A DNA stretch of 43,439 bases from Glaciecola sp. HTCC2999 (GCA_949498985.1 CATECQ010000030.1:1-43439); one strand, 5' to 3'. Shown: positions 34,245-42,909, counted from the first letter of the stretch. A program made the numbers and translations. The notes: generated by a model not told the origin, from the sequence alone.

Positions 34245-35750
34245 TTATTGATTAATTAAACGTCGCAGTTGGTCAAATAAATCACTGGCCAACATGCCCC
34301 GCTCGCCATATTCTAAAGCAATCATATCAGCCGCACGTCCATGTATACAAACTGAGTACTTTGCCGCATCTGTTTTGTTCATTCTTTGTGCAAACATCGC
34401 ACCCACAATGCCACTTAATACATCCCCCATACCAGCGGTCGCCATACCTGGATTACCATGTTCACACACCCAAGTTTGAGCAGCGTCATCAATAATAGTT
34501 CCCGGTCCTTTTAAAATGACTGTTGCATTATATTTTTGTGCCAACAAACGGGCTGATACAAAACGGTTCGACTCGATTTCATCAATCGTTGAACCGAGTA
34601 AACGGCCAGCTTCACCACTATGAGGGGTAATGACGCACTGAGTTGTCGAAAATGCTACCGCATGTTTGGGTAGTAAATTAAGCGCATCAGCGTCAATGAC
34701 AATTGGAACATCCGCTTTTGCACAATGGCTGATCACCTGTTCAAATGTCTCAATCGCCCATTCATCTTGACCTAAGCCTGGACCAATCACTACGCAATTA
34801 GCCCACTCGAGGGCTTCTGCTAACCCATCACAAATGACCATCAATTCAGGTCGTCCAGCACAAATTTGCACTCGAGATTGGGCATGAGCGAAGACTTTTA
34901 CTAGGCCGGTACCCGCTCGCAATGCTGACTCACCAGCTAAACGAATTGCTCCAGACATACCGGCATTCCCACCGACGCACAGTAAGCGGCCAAAACGCCC
35001 TTTGTGAGAGTTAACTTGACGTGGCGCTAAACCAGTAAAGCGATCTAGATTAAGCAGTTGAGTATTGGTAGGACATAACTCACTAAATGCCAGACCGATC
35101 TCCAAATCTTCAAATACCAATGTCCCCGTAGCTTGTTTACCCGTCGCAGTAACCAACCCTTGTTTAATACCGACAAACGTCACTGTCATGTCAGCTTGAA
35201 TACAACGGCCCAAGCTGACTCCAGTATCGGCATTAATCCCTGAGGGGACATCGACGCTTAATATCGGTAATTCACCATCATTTACCGCATCAATTATTGC
35301 CGCAAACTCAGAACGTAATGCACCTTTTATACCCGTCCCTAGAAGCGCATCAATAACAATATCATTGCGTTTAAGTTGATTAGGGGCAAACGTTTCTATC
35401 TCACCACCGGCAGCGACAAATGCCGCTTGAGCTTGTTTAGCATCGCCAGATAATTCTCGCTGCACATCCACTGCACACAAAGTCACATGTTTTCCTGCTT
35501 GCAGCGCAAGTAACCCGCAAATATAACCATCACCAGCATTATTACCATGTCCGACTAAGACCAAAAAGTGTTCCGCATGAGGTGCGAGTTTTAAGGCATT
35601 GGCATAAAGTGCTTTACCCGCTCGCTGCATCAATCCATACAGTGAACAAAAACTTTGTTGGGCGGCTTGCTTTTCATGAGTACGAACTTGGTCTGCGCGA
35701 AATAATTTTTGTGATAAACTAGGTAAGGTCTTTTCAACTTCAATATGCAT
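34245..35750 (-). CDS. nnr: Bifunctional NAD(P)H-hydrate epimerase/ADP-dependent dehydratase
   Basis: The protein repairs NAD(P)H damaged by hydration: the N-terminal half epimerises R-hydrates and the C-terminal half dehydrates S-hydrates using ADP. The epimerase part shows GHGNNAGDGY (67-76) and DALLGTGIKGALR. The dehydratase part shows GRFGRLLCVGGNAGMSGA, VIGPGLGQDEW, VIDADALNLL, TPHSGEAGRLL, VILKGPGTII and GNPGMATAGMGDVLSGI. I chose the ATG at 35750 (501 residues) with GGGA about 8 bases upstream. A TTG at 35774 is also open but would run into queG. The queG start codon is only 5 bases away on the other strand. Confidence 0.93.
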   Translation of the reverse strand: MHIEVEKTLPSLSQKLFRADQVRTHEKQAAQQSFCSLYGLMQRAGKALYANALKLAPHAEHFLVLVGHGNNAGDGYICGLLALQAGKHVTLCAVDVQRELSGDAKQAQAAFVAAGGEIETFAPNQLKRNDIVIDALLGTGIKGALRSEFAAIIDAVNDGELPILSVDVPSGINADTGVSLGRCIQADMTVTFVGIKQGLVTATGKQATGTLVFEDLEIGLAFSELCPTNTQLLNLDRFTGLAPRQVNSHKGRFGRLLCVGGNAGMSGAIRLAGESALRAGTGLVKVFAHAQSRVQICAGRPELMVICDGLAEALEWANCVVIGPGLGQDEWAIETFEQVISHCAKADVPIVIDADALNLLPKHAVAFSTTQCVITPHSGEAGRLLGSTIDEIESNRFVSARLLAQKYNATVILKGPGTIIDDAAQTWVCEHGNPGMATAGMGDVLSGIVGAMFAQRMNKTDAAKYSVCIHGRAADMIALEYGERGMLASDLFDQLRRLINQ

Positions 35751-35755
35751 GCCTG

Positions 35756-36946
35756 ATGTCCCAAATTGATTCAATTGATTTAAATGTACTTGCTCAAAAT
35801 ATCAAGGATTGGGCCAAAGCGCTAGGCTTTCAGCACGTTGGGATTTGTGATGTTGATTTAAGTCAACATGCTGATCATCTTAAGCAATGGCTGGACAATC
35901 ATTATTATGGCCAGATGGCTTATTTCCCTGAAAGAGGCATGCTACGGTGCGATCCAGCCACATTAGTCCCCGGAACTGTCCGCATTATCAGTGTCTCGAT
36001 GGACTATTTACCCCCTGATGCTTCTTTTGCTAAGCACCTAGCAGATCCGACTAAAGGCTATGTCAGCCGCTATGCACTAGGTCGTGATTATCACAAATTA
36101 GTCCGTCAGCGTCTTAAGCAGTTAGGGCAACAAATCTCAACTTATTGCGAGGACACTCAATATCGTCCCTTTGTCGACTCTGCACCTATCTTAGAGCATG
36201 CGGTTGCGGAAAAGGCAGGAATTGGATTTACTGGTAAACATTCTCTGACAATTAATCCTGAGTCGGGTTCGTGGTCGTTTTTAGGGGAGCTATTGATCAA
36301 TCTTCCCTTACCGATTGATGCGCCAATTGAGGATAATTGTGGTTCATGTACAGCGTGTATGAGTATTTGTCCGACTAATGCCATCGTCGATGACTATATT
36401 GTTGATGCGCGTAAATGTATTTCCTATTTGACTATTGAGCATCATGGCGCTATTCCAGAACAATATCGTCACGCAATGGGCAATCGGATCTATGGCTGTG
36501 ATGATTGTCAGTTAGTCTGTCCTTATAACCGTGAGGCACCTTTAACTCAAGAGGTGGATTTTTTTGCTCGGGCCCCTTTGCATGGCAACTCGTTACAAAC
36601 CTTATTTGGCTGGACAGAAATTGAATTTTTGAAACATACCGAAGGTTCAGCTATTCGTCGTATCGGCTTTGCTAAATGGCAACGCAACCTCACGGTGGCG
36701 ATTGGTAATGCCCCTTATAATGAACAACTAAAACAGCATTTAAGGGATAAAATTGAATATTTAGAGTCAGCTGAAGCACCTGATTACGCTGCTTACGGGT
36801 TCAACATTCCCCCACAACCAGAGGAACATGCCATGTTACAAGAACATCTTGAGTGGGCTCTGACACACCATGGTCAGCATGAAAGTTCGCGTCAACAAGC
36901 TAGAATAGTACGCTCTATACAAAAAGGGCTAGTGCGCGATGCCTAG
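35756..36946 (+). CDS. queG: Epoxyqueuosine reductase
   Basis: QueG reduces epoxyqueuosine to queuosine in tRNA, using cobalamin and two [4Fe-4S] clusters. The 396-residue protein starts like the E. coli one (LNVLAQNIKDWAKALGFQ). It has the VDSAPILEHAVAEKAG motif with the catalytic Asp (D141), then the ferredoxin-type motif C195-C198-C201-C205 (CGSCTACMSICP) and the second set C248, C251, C255 (CDDCQLVCP). No clear ribosome-binding site precedes the ATG, whose upstream bases are inside nnr. Its last codons contain one arm of the hemE terminator. It is the only plus-strand gene in this 13-kb stretch. Confidence 0.95.
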   Translation: MSQIDSIDLNVLAQNIKDWAKALGFQHVGICDVDLSQHADHLKQWLDNHYYGQMAYFPERGMLRCDPATLVPGTVRIISVSMDYLPPDASFAKHLADPTKGYVSRYALGRDYHKLVRQRLKQLGQQISTYCEDTQYRPFVDSAPILEHAVAEKAGIGFTGKHSLTINPESGSWSFLGELLINLPLPIDAPIEDNCGSCTACMSICPTNAIVDDYIVDARKCISYLTIEHHGAIPEQYRHAMGNRIYGCDDCQLVCPYNREAPLTQEVDFFARAPLHGNSLQTLFGWTEIEFLKHTEGSAIRRIGFAKWQRNLTVAIGNAPYNEQLKQHLRDKIEYLESAEAPDYAAYGFNIPPQPEEHAMLQEHLEWALTHHGQHESSRQQARIVRSIQKGLVRDA

Positions 36947-36950
36947 CCCT
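36920..36950 (-). terminator. Terminator of hemE inside the queG 3' end
   Basis: AGGGCTAG (36925-36932) and CTAGCCCT (36943-36950) form a perfect 8-base stem with a 10-base loop. On the minus strand the stem is followed by five T, so it fits an intrinsic terminator for hemE, about 30 bases past that gene's stop. It overlaps the last codons and the stop of queG. On the plus strand no T-run follows. Confidence 0.65.
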
Positions 36951-36977
36951 ATCGTCTATTGTGACAGATATATTTTG

Positions 36978-38045
36978 TTATTTATGATATTGCGCTGAGT
37001 ATTTGTGGACCGCTTCTACAAACACACCAGCATTTTCAGGTGGTACGTCCAAATGAATACCATGTCCTAAATTAAATACATGACCTGAACCGTCACCAAA
37101 ACCGGCCAAGATACTTTGGACCTCTGTTTCAATTCGAGGAGCAGGTGCGTAGAGCATCGATGGGTCCATATTTCCTTGCAAGGCAACTCGCTCACCGATA
37201 CGCGCTTTAGCGTCAGCGATATCAATCGTCCAATCTAAGCCAACGGCATCACAACCTGTATCAGCAATCGCCTCTAACCACATACCACCATTCTTGGTGA
37301 ATAATGTTACTGGGACTTTACGTCCTTCGTTTTCACGGATAAGCCCATCGACAATTTTGTGCATATATTGAAGTGAAAATAACTGATAATCACGAGGTGA
37401 TAATACCCCACCCCATGTATCAAAAATCATGACGGACTGGGCGCCAGCTTTGATTTGTGCATTTAAATAGGTAATCACAGAATCAGCAACTTTATCCAGT
37501 AAAAGATGCAGGGTCTGAGGTTCCGCAAATGCCATTTTTTTGATTTTGGTAAAAGCTTTACTCGATCCACCTTCAACCATATATGTCGCAAGAGTCCAAG
37601 GACTACCGGAAAAACCGATTAAAGGCACCGCACCATCTAACCCTTTACGGATGGTGCGCACTGCATTCATGACATATTGTAATTCACCTTCAGGATCAGG
37701 ATGAGGCAATTGTTTCACATCCTGTGCACAGGTGATTGGACGCTCAAAACGCGGGCCTTCTCCCGTTTCAAAATACAATCCTAAACCCATTGCATCTGGA
37801 ATCGTTAAAATGTCAGAAAATAGAATAGCTGCATCTAGATCAAAGCGACGCAAAGGTTGCAGTGTGACTTCACAAGCTAACTCCGCATTTTTACACAATG
37901 ACATGAAATCACCGGCTTCCGCACGCGTGGCTTTGTATTCGGGTAAATAACGGCCAGCTTGGCGCATCATCCAGACTGGGGTGACATCAACGGATTCTTT
38001 TGCTAACGCGCGTAAGTAACGATCATTCTTTAATGGGCTTGTCAT
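36978..38045 (-). CDS. hemE: Uroporphyrinogen decarboxylase
   Basis: HemE removes four carboxyl groups from uroporphyrinogen III to give coproporphyrinogen III. The 355-residue protein has the signature [15 protein letters not shown] (23-37), [13 protein letters not shown] with the catalytic Asp region, [31 protein letters not shown] and [13 protein letters not shown]. Length and motifs match the gammaproteobacterial enzyme. It follows nudC by 62 bases on the same strand and may share its transcript. A terminator follows inside the convergent queG gene. I see nothing unusual in the coding sequence. Confidence 0.97.
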   Translation of the reverse strand: MTSPLKNDRYLRALAKESVDVTPVWMMRQAGRYLPEYKATRAEAGDFMSLCKNAELACEVTLQPLRRFDLDAAILFSDILTIPDAMGLGLYFETGEGPRFERPITCAQDVKQLPHPDPEGELQYVMNAVRTIRKGLDGAVPLIGFSGSPWTLATYMVEGGSSKAFTKIKKMAFAEPQTLHLLLDKVADSVITYLNAQIKAGAQSVMIFDTWGGVLSPRDYQLFSLQYMHKIVDGLIRENEGRKVPVTLFTKNGGMWLEAIADTGCDAVGLDWTIDIADAKARIGERVALQGNMDPSMLYAPAPRIETEVQSILAGFGDGSGHVFNLGHGIHLDVPPENAGVFVEAVHKYSAQYHK

Positions 38046-38107
38046 GTGTTATTTCATTTCCTGGTGATTCATCGCGCGCAGTTTACCAAAAACTCCGTTA
38101 TTGAGCA

Positions 38108-38944
38108 TTAGGATTTTTGTATTAGCTCTTTGCAAGTGTAATCAATCAAATCACGAGCAATCGAAATCGAAGGTGGAATATTTGGCAAAGCTTCAGGTTC
38201 AAACCAATCTGCATGCAAAATCTCTTTTCCATCGACCACAATATCCCCCCCTGCATATTCTGCCGTAAAACCCATCATCAACGAATGAGGAAATGGCCAA
38301 GGTTGAGAACCAAAATATTGAATATTTTTCAATTGCACCCCGACTTCTTCGGCCACTTCACGATGCACAGCTTGTTCTAATGACTCTCCACTCTCTACAA
38401 AACCCGCTAACGTAGAGTACATCTGTGTTTGAGTATGACGATGACCTTGAGCAAGTAGAATCTGACGACCGTTATGAATGGCGACAATAATACACGGGGA
38501 TACTCTAGGATAGGTACGATGTTGACAAATATCGCACTGGCGAGCCATTTCCCATTGCACTTGACGCGTTGTTGCTCCACATTGTCCGCAATATTGATGT
38601 GTTCTTAAAAATTGTGCATATTGCCAAGCACGCGCAACATGCTGAAAGTCAATATTGAGACTGCCCATTAATACTTCTCGTAAAGTGACTAGCGTATATT
38701 GGATATTGGAGTGGTTAGTCTCGATAGTCGCTTGTTGCAGATCCAATAAATAGATCTCATGTTCCTCATTTTGGTGAAGCATGACGGTATTTTCAGCGTA
38801 TTCTTCTAAGGCAAATAAATCTAGTGACTGTGGTAGTAAATAGTGCTCTTGATGTTGAAATATGCACAGTTTATTTTGAGAAAAGATGATCCAATGTGTA
38901 TTCGGCATGAGCTGACGGGTTAATAGATTTAAATTATTTTGCAC
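38108..38944 (-). CDS. nudC: NAD-capped RNA hydrolase/NADH pyrophosphatase NudC
   Basis: NudC hydrolyses NADH and removes NAD caps from RNA. The 278-residue protein has a zinc ribbon (C119, C122, C137, C140), the Nudix box GFVESGESLEQAV through AEEVGV (181-203) and the family-specific SQPWPFPHS (213-221) that contacts the nicotinamide part. The open frame starts with GTG at 38944, with no strong ribosome-binding site. An ATG 36 bases downstream is an alternative. The gene diverges from zur across only 56 bases and precedes hemE on the same strand. Confidence 0.92.
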   Translation of the reverse strand: MQNNLNLLTRQLMPNTHWIIFSQNKLCIFQHQEHYLLPQSLDLFALEEYAENTVMLHQNEEHEIYLLDLQQATIETNHSNIQYTLVTLREVLMGSLNIDFQHVARAWQYAQFLRTHQYCGQCGATTRQVQWEMARQCDICQHRTYPRVSPCIIVAIHNGRQILLAQGHRHTQTQMYSTLAGFVESGESLEQAVHREVAEEVGVQLKNIQYFGSQPWPFPHSLMMGFTAEYAGGDIVVDGKEILHADWFEPEALPNIPPSISIARDLIDYTCKELIQKS

Positions 38945-38962
38945 AATATCACAATCTTGCCT

Positions 38963-38991
38963 TTATCTAATCCTTATTTTGCCGATATAAT
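38963..38991 (+). promoter_or_regulatory. Promoter of zur, implying a leaderless mRNA
   Basis: A perfect TATAAT (38986-38991) lies 9 bases before the zur ATG, with a weak -35 match TTATCT (38963-38968) at 17 bases. Initiation 7 to 10 bases after the -10 box falls at 38998-39001, leaving zero to three bases of leader and no room for a ribosome-binding site. Confidence 0.5.
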
Positions 38992-39000
38992 CTAAGTATT

Positions 39001-39435
39001 ATGGATAAATTAATTGCCAAAGCTAAAGCTCATTGTGAAAATAATGGTGCTCGGTTCACACCTTTAAGAGAGGAAGTTTACCGAATCTTACTGAATAAAA
39101 ATGCGCCAATGGGCGCATATGATTTATTGGATTTGTTGCGCGAATCTAATGATTCGGCCAAACCAGCAACCATATATCGCTCATTAGATTTCTTGTTAGA
39201 TTTTGGATTAATACACAAACTTGAATCGACAAACACATTTGTCGCTTGCCATCATTTTGGTTGTGCACATCCAGTCCAGTTTTTAATTTGTGACGAGTGT
39301 GGTGACGTAGCCGAGATCCAATCAACATCAATTCACGATGCTTTGTCAGCGCAAGCTATTGATATGGGGTTTGTCATTAAACAACAAACCATTGAAGCTC
39401 ATGGTATGTGCAAAGTCTGTGTGAAGCCTAGTTAA
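39001..39435 (+). CDS. zur: Zinc uptake regulator Zur (Fur family)
   Basis: This 144-residue Fur-family repressor resembles E. coli Zur more than Fur. It has GARFTPLREEVYRILL, AYDLLDLLRESNDSAKPATIYRSLDFLLDFGLIHKLESTN (the winged-helix DNA-binding part), FICDECG-type ICDECGDVAEI and IEAHGMCKVC at the end. The structural zinc site has C97, C100, C137 and C140, and C83/H84 may serve the sensing site. With zinc bound it would repress zinc uptake genes; none of these are in the window. It has no visible ribosome-binding site and a TATAAT just upstream. The OmpA-like gene follows after 100 bases. Confidence 0.92.
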   Translation: MDKLIAKAKAHCENNGARFTPLREEVYRILLNKNAPMGAYDLLDLLRESNDSAKPATIYRSLDFLLDFGLIHKLESTNTFVACHHFGCAHPVQFLICDECGDVAEIQSTSIHDALSAQAIDMGFVIKQQTIEAHGMCKVCVKPS

Positions 39436-39535
39436 TAGTAATAAGCATCTGACGCAATACTAAACGGCTTGCCAGTCTAATTTATTCACAATCATCACTT
39501 TAATCACATTTATTTTTTATACACAGGACGTACAT

Positions 39536-40618
39536 ATGAAAAACCGCTTGAAGCAATCTTTAGTCACTGCAATGACATTTGCCGCACTTAGCACTTCGGT
39601 CTCATCTTTCGCACATAATCATGGCGAGCACGAAACAGATAACACCAATTATAAAAAATGGGTGGGTGGCTTTGGCGAATATTACCGTCCAGATACTGAT
39701 AAGCCCAATGAAATCGGTGGTGGATTTCTTGAAGATGGCGCTGCTTTTGGTGTTGAATATGGTTTTCGCTTTACTCCGCGTTGGGCCATGCGTTTATCTG
39801 CTGCGGTGAATAGTGTTGACTCAGCTTCTAATCAGTACATATCAGGCTCAGTAGACGGAACAAATTTTGGCGTTGATGCGCTCTACTTCCAAGATGATTT
39901 ACAAACCTATCTTTTTACCGGATTACATCATGTCAATGACGACTTTGATGACTATTTGTCAGCAGCATTTGGTGTGGGTAAACACTGGGATCTTAACGAG
40001 AATTGGCGTCTTATTACTGAGGCAACCGGTTATCATACTTTTTCAGAACATTATAATGATTATAGCCTAAAATTAGGTTTAGCGTATGTATGGGGGGAAG
40101 AGACAAAAACGTATACATCTAGACTAACCCCAGCTCCTGTTAAGGTAAAAGATAGCGACCGAGATGGTGTCAACGACGCGTTGGATAATTGCCCCAATAC
40201 CTCTTTGGAAGAGGCTGTAGACAATACCGGGTGTTCCGTTATCATTCAAGAAGAAATCGAAATACAGCTAGTAGCCCTCTTTGCTCATGACTCATCCGTA
40301 ATTCAAAATCCAGAAGATGTGAAGTTTTCTGAATTGGCAGATTTCTTAATTCGTTATAATAATGCGACAGGTACCATTGAAGGGCATGCATCAACCGTGG
40401 GTAGCGAAGCTTATAACCAGACCTTATCGCAAAAACGTGCAGATGCAGTAAAAGCATTACTCGTATCTCGCTATGGTGCACCCGTAGAACGTATCACAGC
40501 GATTGGTTTTGGTGAGTCAAACCCTATTAACCCAGCTAATAATGCAGCAGCACATCGTGAAAACCGTAGAATTGTCGGTATCGTTAAAGTCATTATAGAG
40601 ACCCCAAAAACTCGTTAA
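39536..40618 (+). CDS. OmpA/OprF-like outer-membrane protein
   Basis: The 360-residue protein has a signal peptide (hydrophobic about 9-22, cleavage likely after SFA, 26), so the mature form starts HNHGEHE, rich in histidine. Residues about 40-190 form a beta-barrel with alternating aromatic strands. A thrombospondin type 3 calcium-binding linker, DSDRDGVNDALDNCP (206-220), follows. Residues 240-352 are an OmpA C-terminal peptidoglycan-binding domain. In that domain the usual GHTD is GHAS: the Asp that binds diaminopimelate is Ser286, while the Arg in LSQKRA (R301 region) is kept. AGGA lies 7 bases before the ATG. A strong bidirectional terminator follows. It may be an outer-membrane structural porin; zinc binding by the His tail is a guess. 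Confidence 0.9.
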   Translation: MKNRLKQSLVTAMTFAALSTSVSSFAHNHGEHETDNTNYKKWVGGFGEYYRPDTDKPNEIGGGFLEDGAAFGVEYGFRFTPRWAMRLSAAVNSVDSASNQYISGSVDGTNFGVDALYFQDDLQTYLFTGLHHVNDDFDDYLSAAFGVGKHWDLNENWRLITEATGYHTFSEHYNDYSLKLGLAYVWGEETKTYTSRLTPAPVKVKDSDRDGVNDALDNCPNTSLEEAVDNTGCSVIIQEEIEIQLVALFAHDSSVIQNPEDVKFSELADFLIRYNNATGTIEGHASTVGSEAYNQTLSQKRADAVKALLVSRYGAPVERITAIGFGESNPINPANNAAAHRENRRIVGIVKVIIETPKTR

Positions 40619-40656
40619 TTTAATGATTTTGAATCCAACATAGAAACGATAAATAC

Positions 40657-40686
40657 AAAAAACCCCAAATTATTTTGGGGTTTTTT
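40657..40686. terminator. Bidirectional terminator between the OmpA-like gene and dnaB
   Basis: AAAAAACCCCAAA (40657-40669) and TTTGGGGTTTTTT (40674-40686) form a perfect 13-base stem with a 4-base loop, flanked by A-run and T-run. It can stop transcription of the OmpA-like gene on the plus strand and of dnaB on the minus strand. Confidence 0.9.
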
Positions 40687-40707
40687 ATTACTTGATGCAT
40701 GAACCGA

Positions 40708-42111
40708 TTAGTAGTCTCCTCCTAAATCGGGTCCGTCATAATTATCAAAACGAGAAAACTGCCCTTGGAATGCTAATAAAGACGTCCCTATTGGCCCATT
40801 ACGCTGTTTACCGATAATGATCTCGGACACGCCTTTGCGATCAGAGTTTTCGTTATATACCTCGTCACGATAAATAAACATAATTAAATCAGCATCTTGC
40901 TCAATCGAACCCGATTCACGTAAATCTGAATTAACCGGACGTTTATCTGCTCGTTGTTCCAAGCTCCGGTTAAGTTGTGAAAGTGCTACTACAGGCACCT
41001 CTAACTCTTTAGCAAGCGCTTTTAATGAACGCGAAATTTCTGCAATTTCAAGCGTACGATTATCTGACAGTGATGGTACACGCATAAGCTGTAAGTAATC
41101 TATCATGATCATGCTAATACCTCCTTTATCTCGCGCTAATTTACGTGCACGAGAGCGAACATCCATAGGGGTGAGACCAGAAGAATCGTCAATGAATAAG
41201 TTATCTTTGTCTTTGAGCATCGCCATCGTATTAGATATCCGCGCCCAATCATCATCATCTAATTGCGCCGTGCGAATTTTGGTTTGGTCCACTCGACTCA
41301 ATGACGCTAACATCCTCATCATTAGCTGCTCAGAGGGCATTTCAAGGCTAAATACCAGTACGGGTTTTTCTTCCAGCATCATGGCATTTTCAGCTAAATT
41401 CATAGCAAATGTCGTTTTTCCCATCGACGGCCTGGCCGCAACGATGATCAGATCACTTGGCTGCATTCCTGAAGTCTTTTTATCCAAATCGACAAAACCT
41501 GTGGATACACCCGTCACTGCTTTATTATTTTTAACTAACTGCTCTAAACGATCGATGGTTTTGCCTAGCACAGACTCAACATTACGTGGTCCTTCATTTT
41601 CCCCCGTACGCTTTTCGGCGATTTCAAAGACTTTACTCTCAGCCATATCCAATACATCAGCACTATCACGACCTTCAGGATTATAGCCCACTTCAGCAAT
41701 ATCATGTGCCACACCAATCAACTCACGGACAATGGCACGTTCTTTTATGATCTTGGCATAGGACACCACGTTTGCAGCACTGGGTGTATTTTTTGCTAAT
41801 TCAGCTAAATAAGCAAAACCACCGGCTTCATCGAGCTTATCGTGTTGTTCTAAATGTTCCGAGGTAGTGATGACATCAACAGGTTGATTATTAGCTAAGA
41901 GCTTTAAGATAGACTGATAAATCACTTGATGGGAACGGTTATAAAAATCTGACTCAATCACGATTTCTGCTACTTTGTCCCAGCTATCAGGCGATATCAG
42001 CATTGAACCAATAACAGACTGCTCTGCTTCAATAGAATGCGGCGGGATCTTTAGGCGATCAACCTTTTCATCGTTGTATTTTTGCTTCTTTTTATCATTA
42101 TCCGCTTGCAT
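40708..42111 (-). CDS. dnaB: Replicative DNA helicase DnaB
   Basis: DnaB is the hexameric helicase at the replication fork. The N-terminal domain (about 20-125) starts PPHSIEAEQSVIGSML. The RecA-like domain has Walker A ARPSMGKT (226-233), the VFSLEMPSEQLMMRML segment, MIMIDYLQLM (Walker B) and LSQLNRSLEQRADKRP, followed by SGSIEQDADLIMFIYRDEVY. No intein is present. I chose the ATG at 42111 (467 residues), which gives a leader of about 25 bases from the predicted promoter. A GTG at 42123 is also open. Neither has a strong ribosome-binding site. A terminator lies downstream. Confidence 0.96.
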   Translation of the reverse strand: MQADNDKKKQKYNDEKVDRLKIPPHSIEAEQSVIGSMLISPDSWDKVAEIVIESDFYNRSHQVIYQSILKLLANNQPVDVITTSEHLEQHDKLDEAGGFAYLAELAKNTPSAANVVSYAKIIKERAIVRELIGVAHDIAEVGYNPEGRDSADVLDMAESKVFEIAEKRTGENEGPRNVESVLGKTIDRLEQLVKNNKAVTGVSTGFVDLDKKTSGMQPSDLIIVAARPSMGKTTFAMNLAENAMMLEEKPVLVFSLEMPSEQLMMRMLASLSRVDQTKIRTAQLDDDDWARISNTMAMLKDKDNLFIDDSSGLTPMDVRSRARKLARDKGGISMIMIDYLQLMRVPSLSDNRTLEIAEISRSLKALAKELEVPVVALSQLNRSLEQRADKRPVNSDLRESGSIEQDADLIMFIYRDEVYNENSDRKGVSEIIIGKQRNGPIGTSLLAFQGQFSRFDNYDGPDLGGDY

Positions 42112-42142
42112 ACCGTGAACCACATCTTAAAAAGGGGTATCG

Positions 42143-42172
42143 ATTATACTCATTTATAGCCGATAGACTCAA
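42143..42172 (-). promoter_or_regulatory. Sigma70 promoter for dnaB
   Basis: On the minus strand TTGAGT (42167-42172) and a perfect TATAAT (42143-42148) are 18 bases apart. The -35 box lies right after the terminator of the upstream gene. Transcription would start near 42136, about 25 bases before the chosen ATG. Confidence 0.6.
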
Positions 42173-42202
42173 TAAAAAGCCACTCTTTTCATTGAGTGGC
42201 TT
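42173..42202 (-). terminator. Terminator after the small secreted protein gene
   Basis: AAGCCACTC (42177-42185) and GAGTGGCTT (42194-42202) form a perfect 9-base stem with an 8-base loop. On the minus strand the stem ends in GGC followed by five T. It lies about 45 bases past the stop of the 178-residue protein gene. Confidence 0.8.
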
Positions 42203-42245
42203 ATTTAACTGCCCAAGACATGATTAATGACAAGTAATAGCAGGT

Positions 42246-42782
42246 TTATTTTTTGTTCTTTCTAGCGTCTTTTTTAGCTAAATAAAGTTGCTCTGCTTGA
42301 GCCATTTTAAGTAATTGCTGGTAAAGTTTAGGGTGTTTTTTGACTAGGCCTTCAACATAGGCTAGTGCAGCTTTTCGATCTCGACTACTTAGAAATTCAA
42401 TAGCATCAATAGACGGTGGATTTTTAACGATACCTTGTCTTAGCAAGTTAACATCAGTATTACTAAATGCCTCTTGAGAAGCTTGTGCTGAATGATTTAA
42501 CCAAAATTGTGGATAACAAAAGGTTCTTTTTATGTGTGATCCCGTAACTCTACGTTTATCGCAAATCATTTTAAACTTTGGCTCATCCGCCAGTGAATTA
42601 TAAAGCTCATAAAAATCCAGCTCGGCCATTTCAAATTGTTTCTTGTAATAGAGTAATGGCACCTTGCTCTCTACAATAATTTTTTCGTAATCATCAGTAG
42701 ATTGCGGCTGTGAAGCACTATGAACAAAATGAGAAAACAATATCCCAACCACTAGAGGTAGAAGTAAATAATGAATTTTCAT
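42246..42782 (-). CDS. Uncharacterised small secreted protein
   Basis: I do not recognise a named family. The 178-residue protein has a signal peptide (hydrophobic about 4-20, cleavage likely after VHSA, 23). The mature part is charged and helical, with the stretch EMAELDFYELYNSLADEPKFKM. Two cysteines (about 84 and 98) could form a disulfide, the second in FCYPQFW, and the C-terminus is lysine-rich (KKDARKNKK). Similar envelope proteins containing FYxLxNxLxDxxxF occur in marine gammaproteobacteria as far as I recall, without known function. It lies between rplI, after that operon's terminator, and dnaB, with its own terminator, so it is probably transcribed alone. Confidence 0.75.
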   Translation of the reverse strand: MKIHYLLLPLVVGILFSHFVHSASQPQSTDDYEKIIVESKVPLLYYKKQFEMAELDFYELYNSLADEPKFKMICDKRRVTGSHIKRTFCYPQFWLNHSAQASQEAFSNTDVNLLRQGIVKNPPSIDAIEFLSSRDRKAALAYVEGLVKKHPKLYQQLLKMAQAEQLYLAKKDARKNKK

Positions 42783-42860
42783 GATGACACCTATTTTTAA
42801 AACATATTATTAATTACTTTTAACATACTTATTTTTTAGCCACAATTATTTGAGGCATAA

Positions 42861-42886
42861 AAAAACACCGCAAAAGCGGTGTTTTT
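42861..42886. terminator. Terminator of the rpsR-rplI operon
   Basis: AAAAACACCGC (42861-42871) and GCGGTGTTTTT (42876-42886) form a perfect 11-base stem with an AAAA loop. The minus-strand copy ends in six T and lies about 25 bases after the rplI stop. It is symmetrical and could act in both directions. Confidence 0.9.
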
Positions 42887-42909
42887 AATATTTGATAATC
42901 AATTGCTTA

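Noticed and set aside
34245-35774. Longer nnr from a TTG at 35774
   Set aside because: It would overlap the queG start on the other strand and adds residues not seen in homologues.
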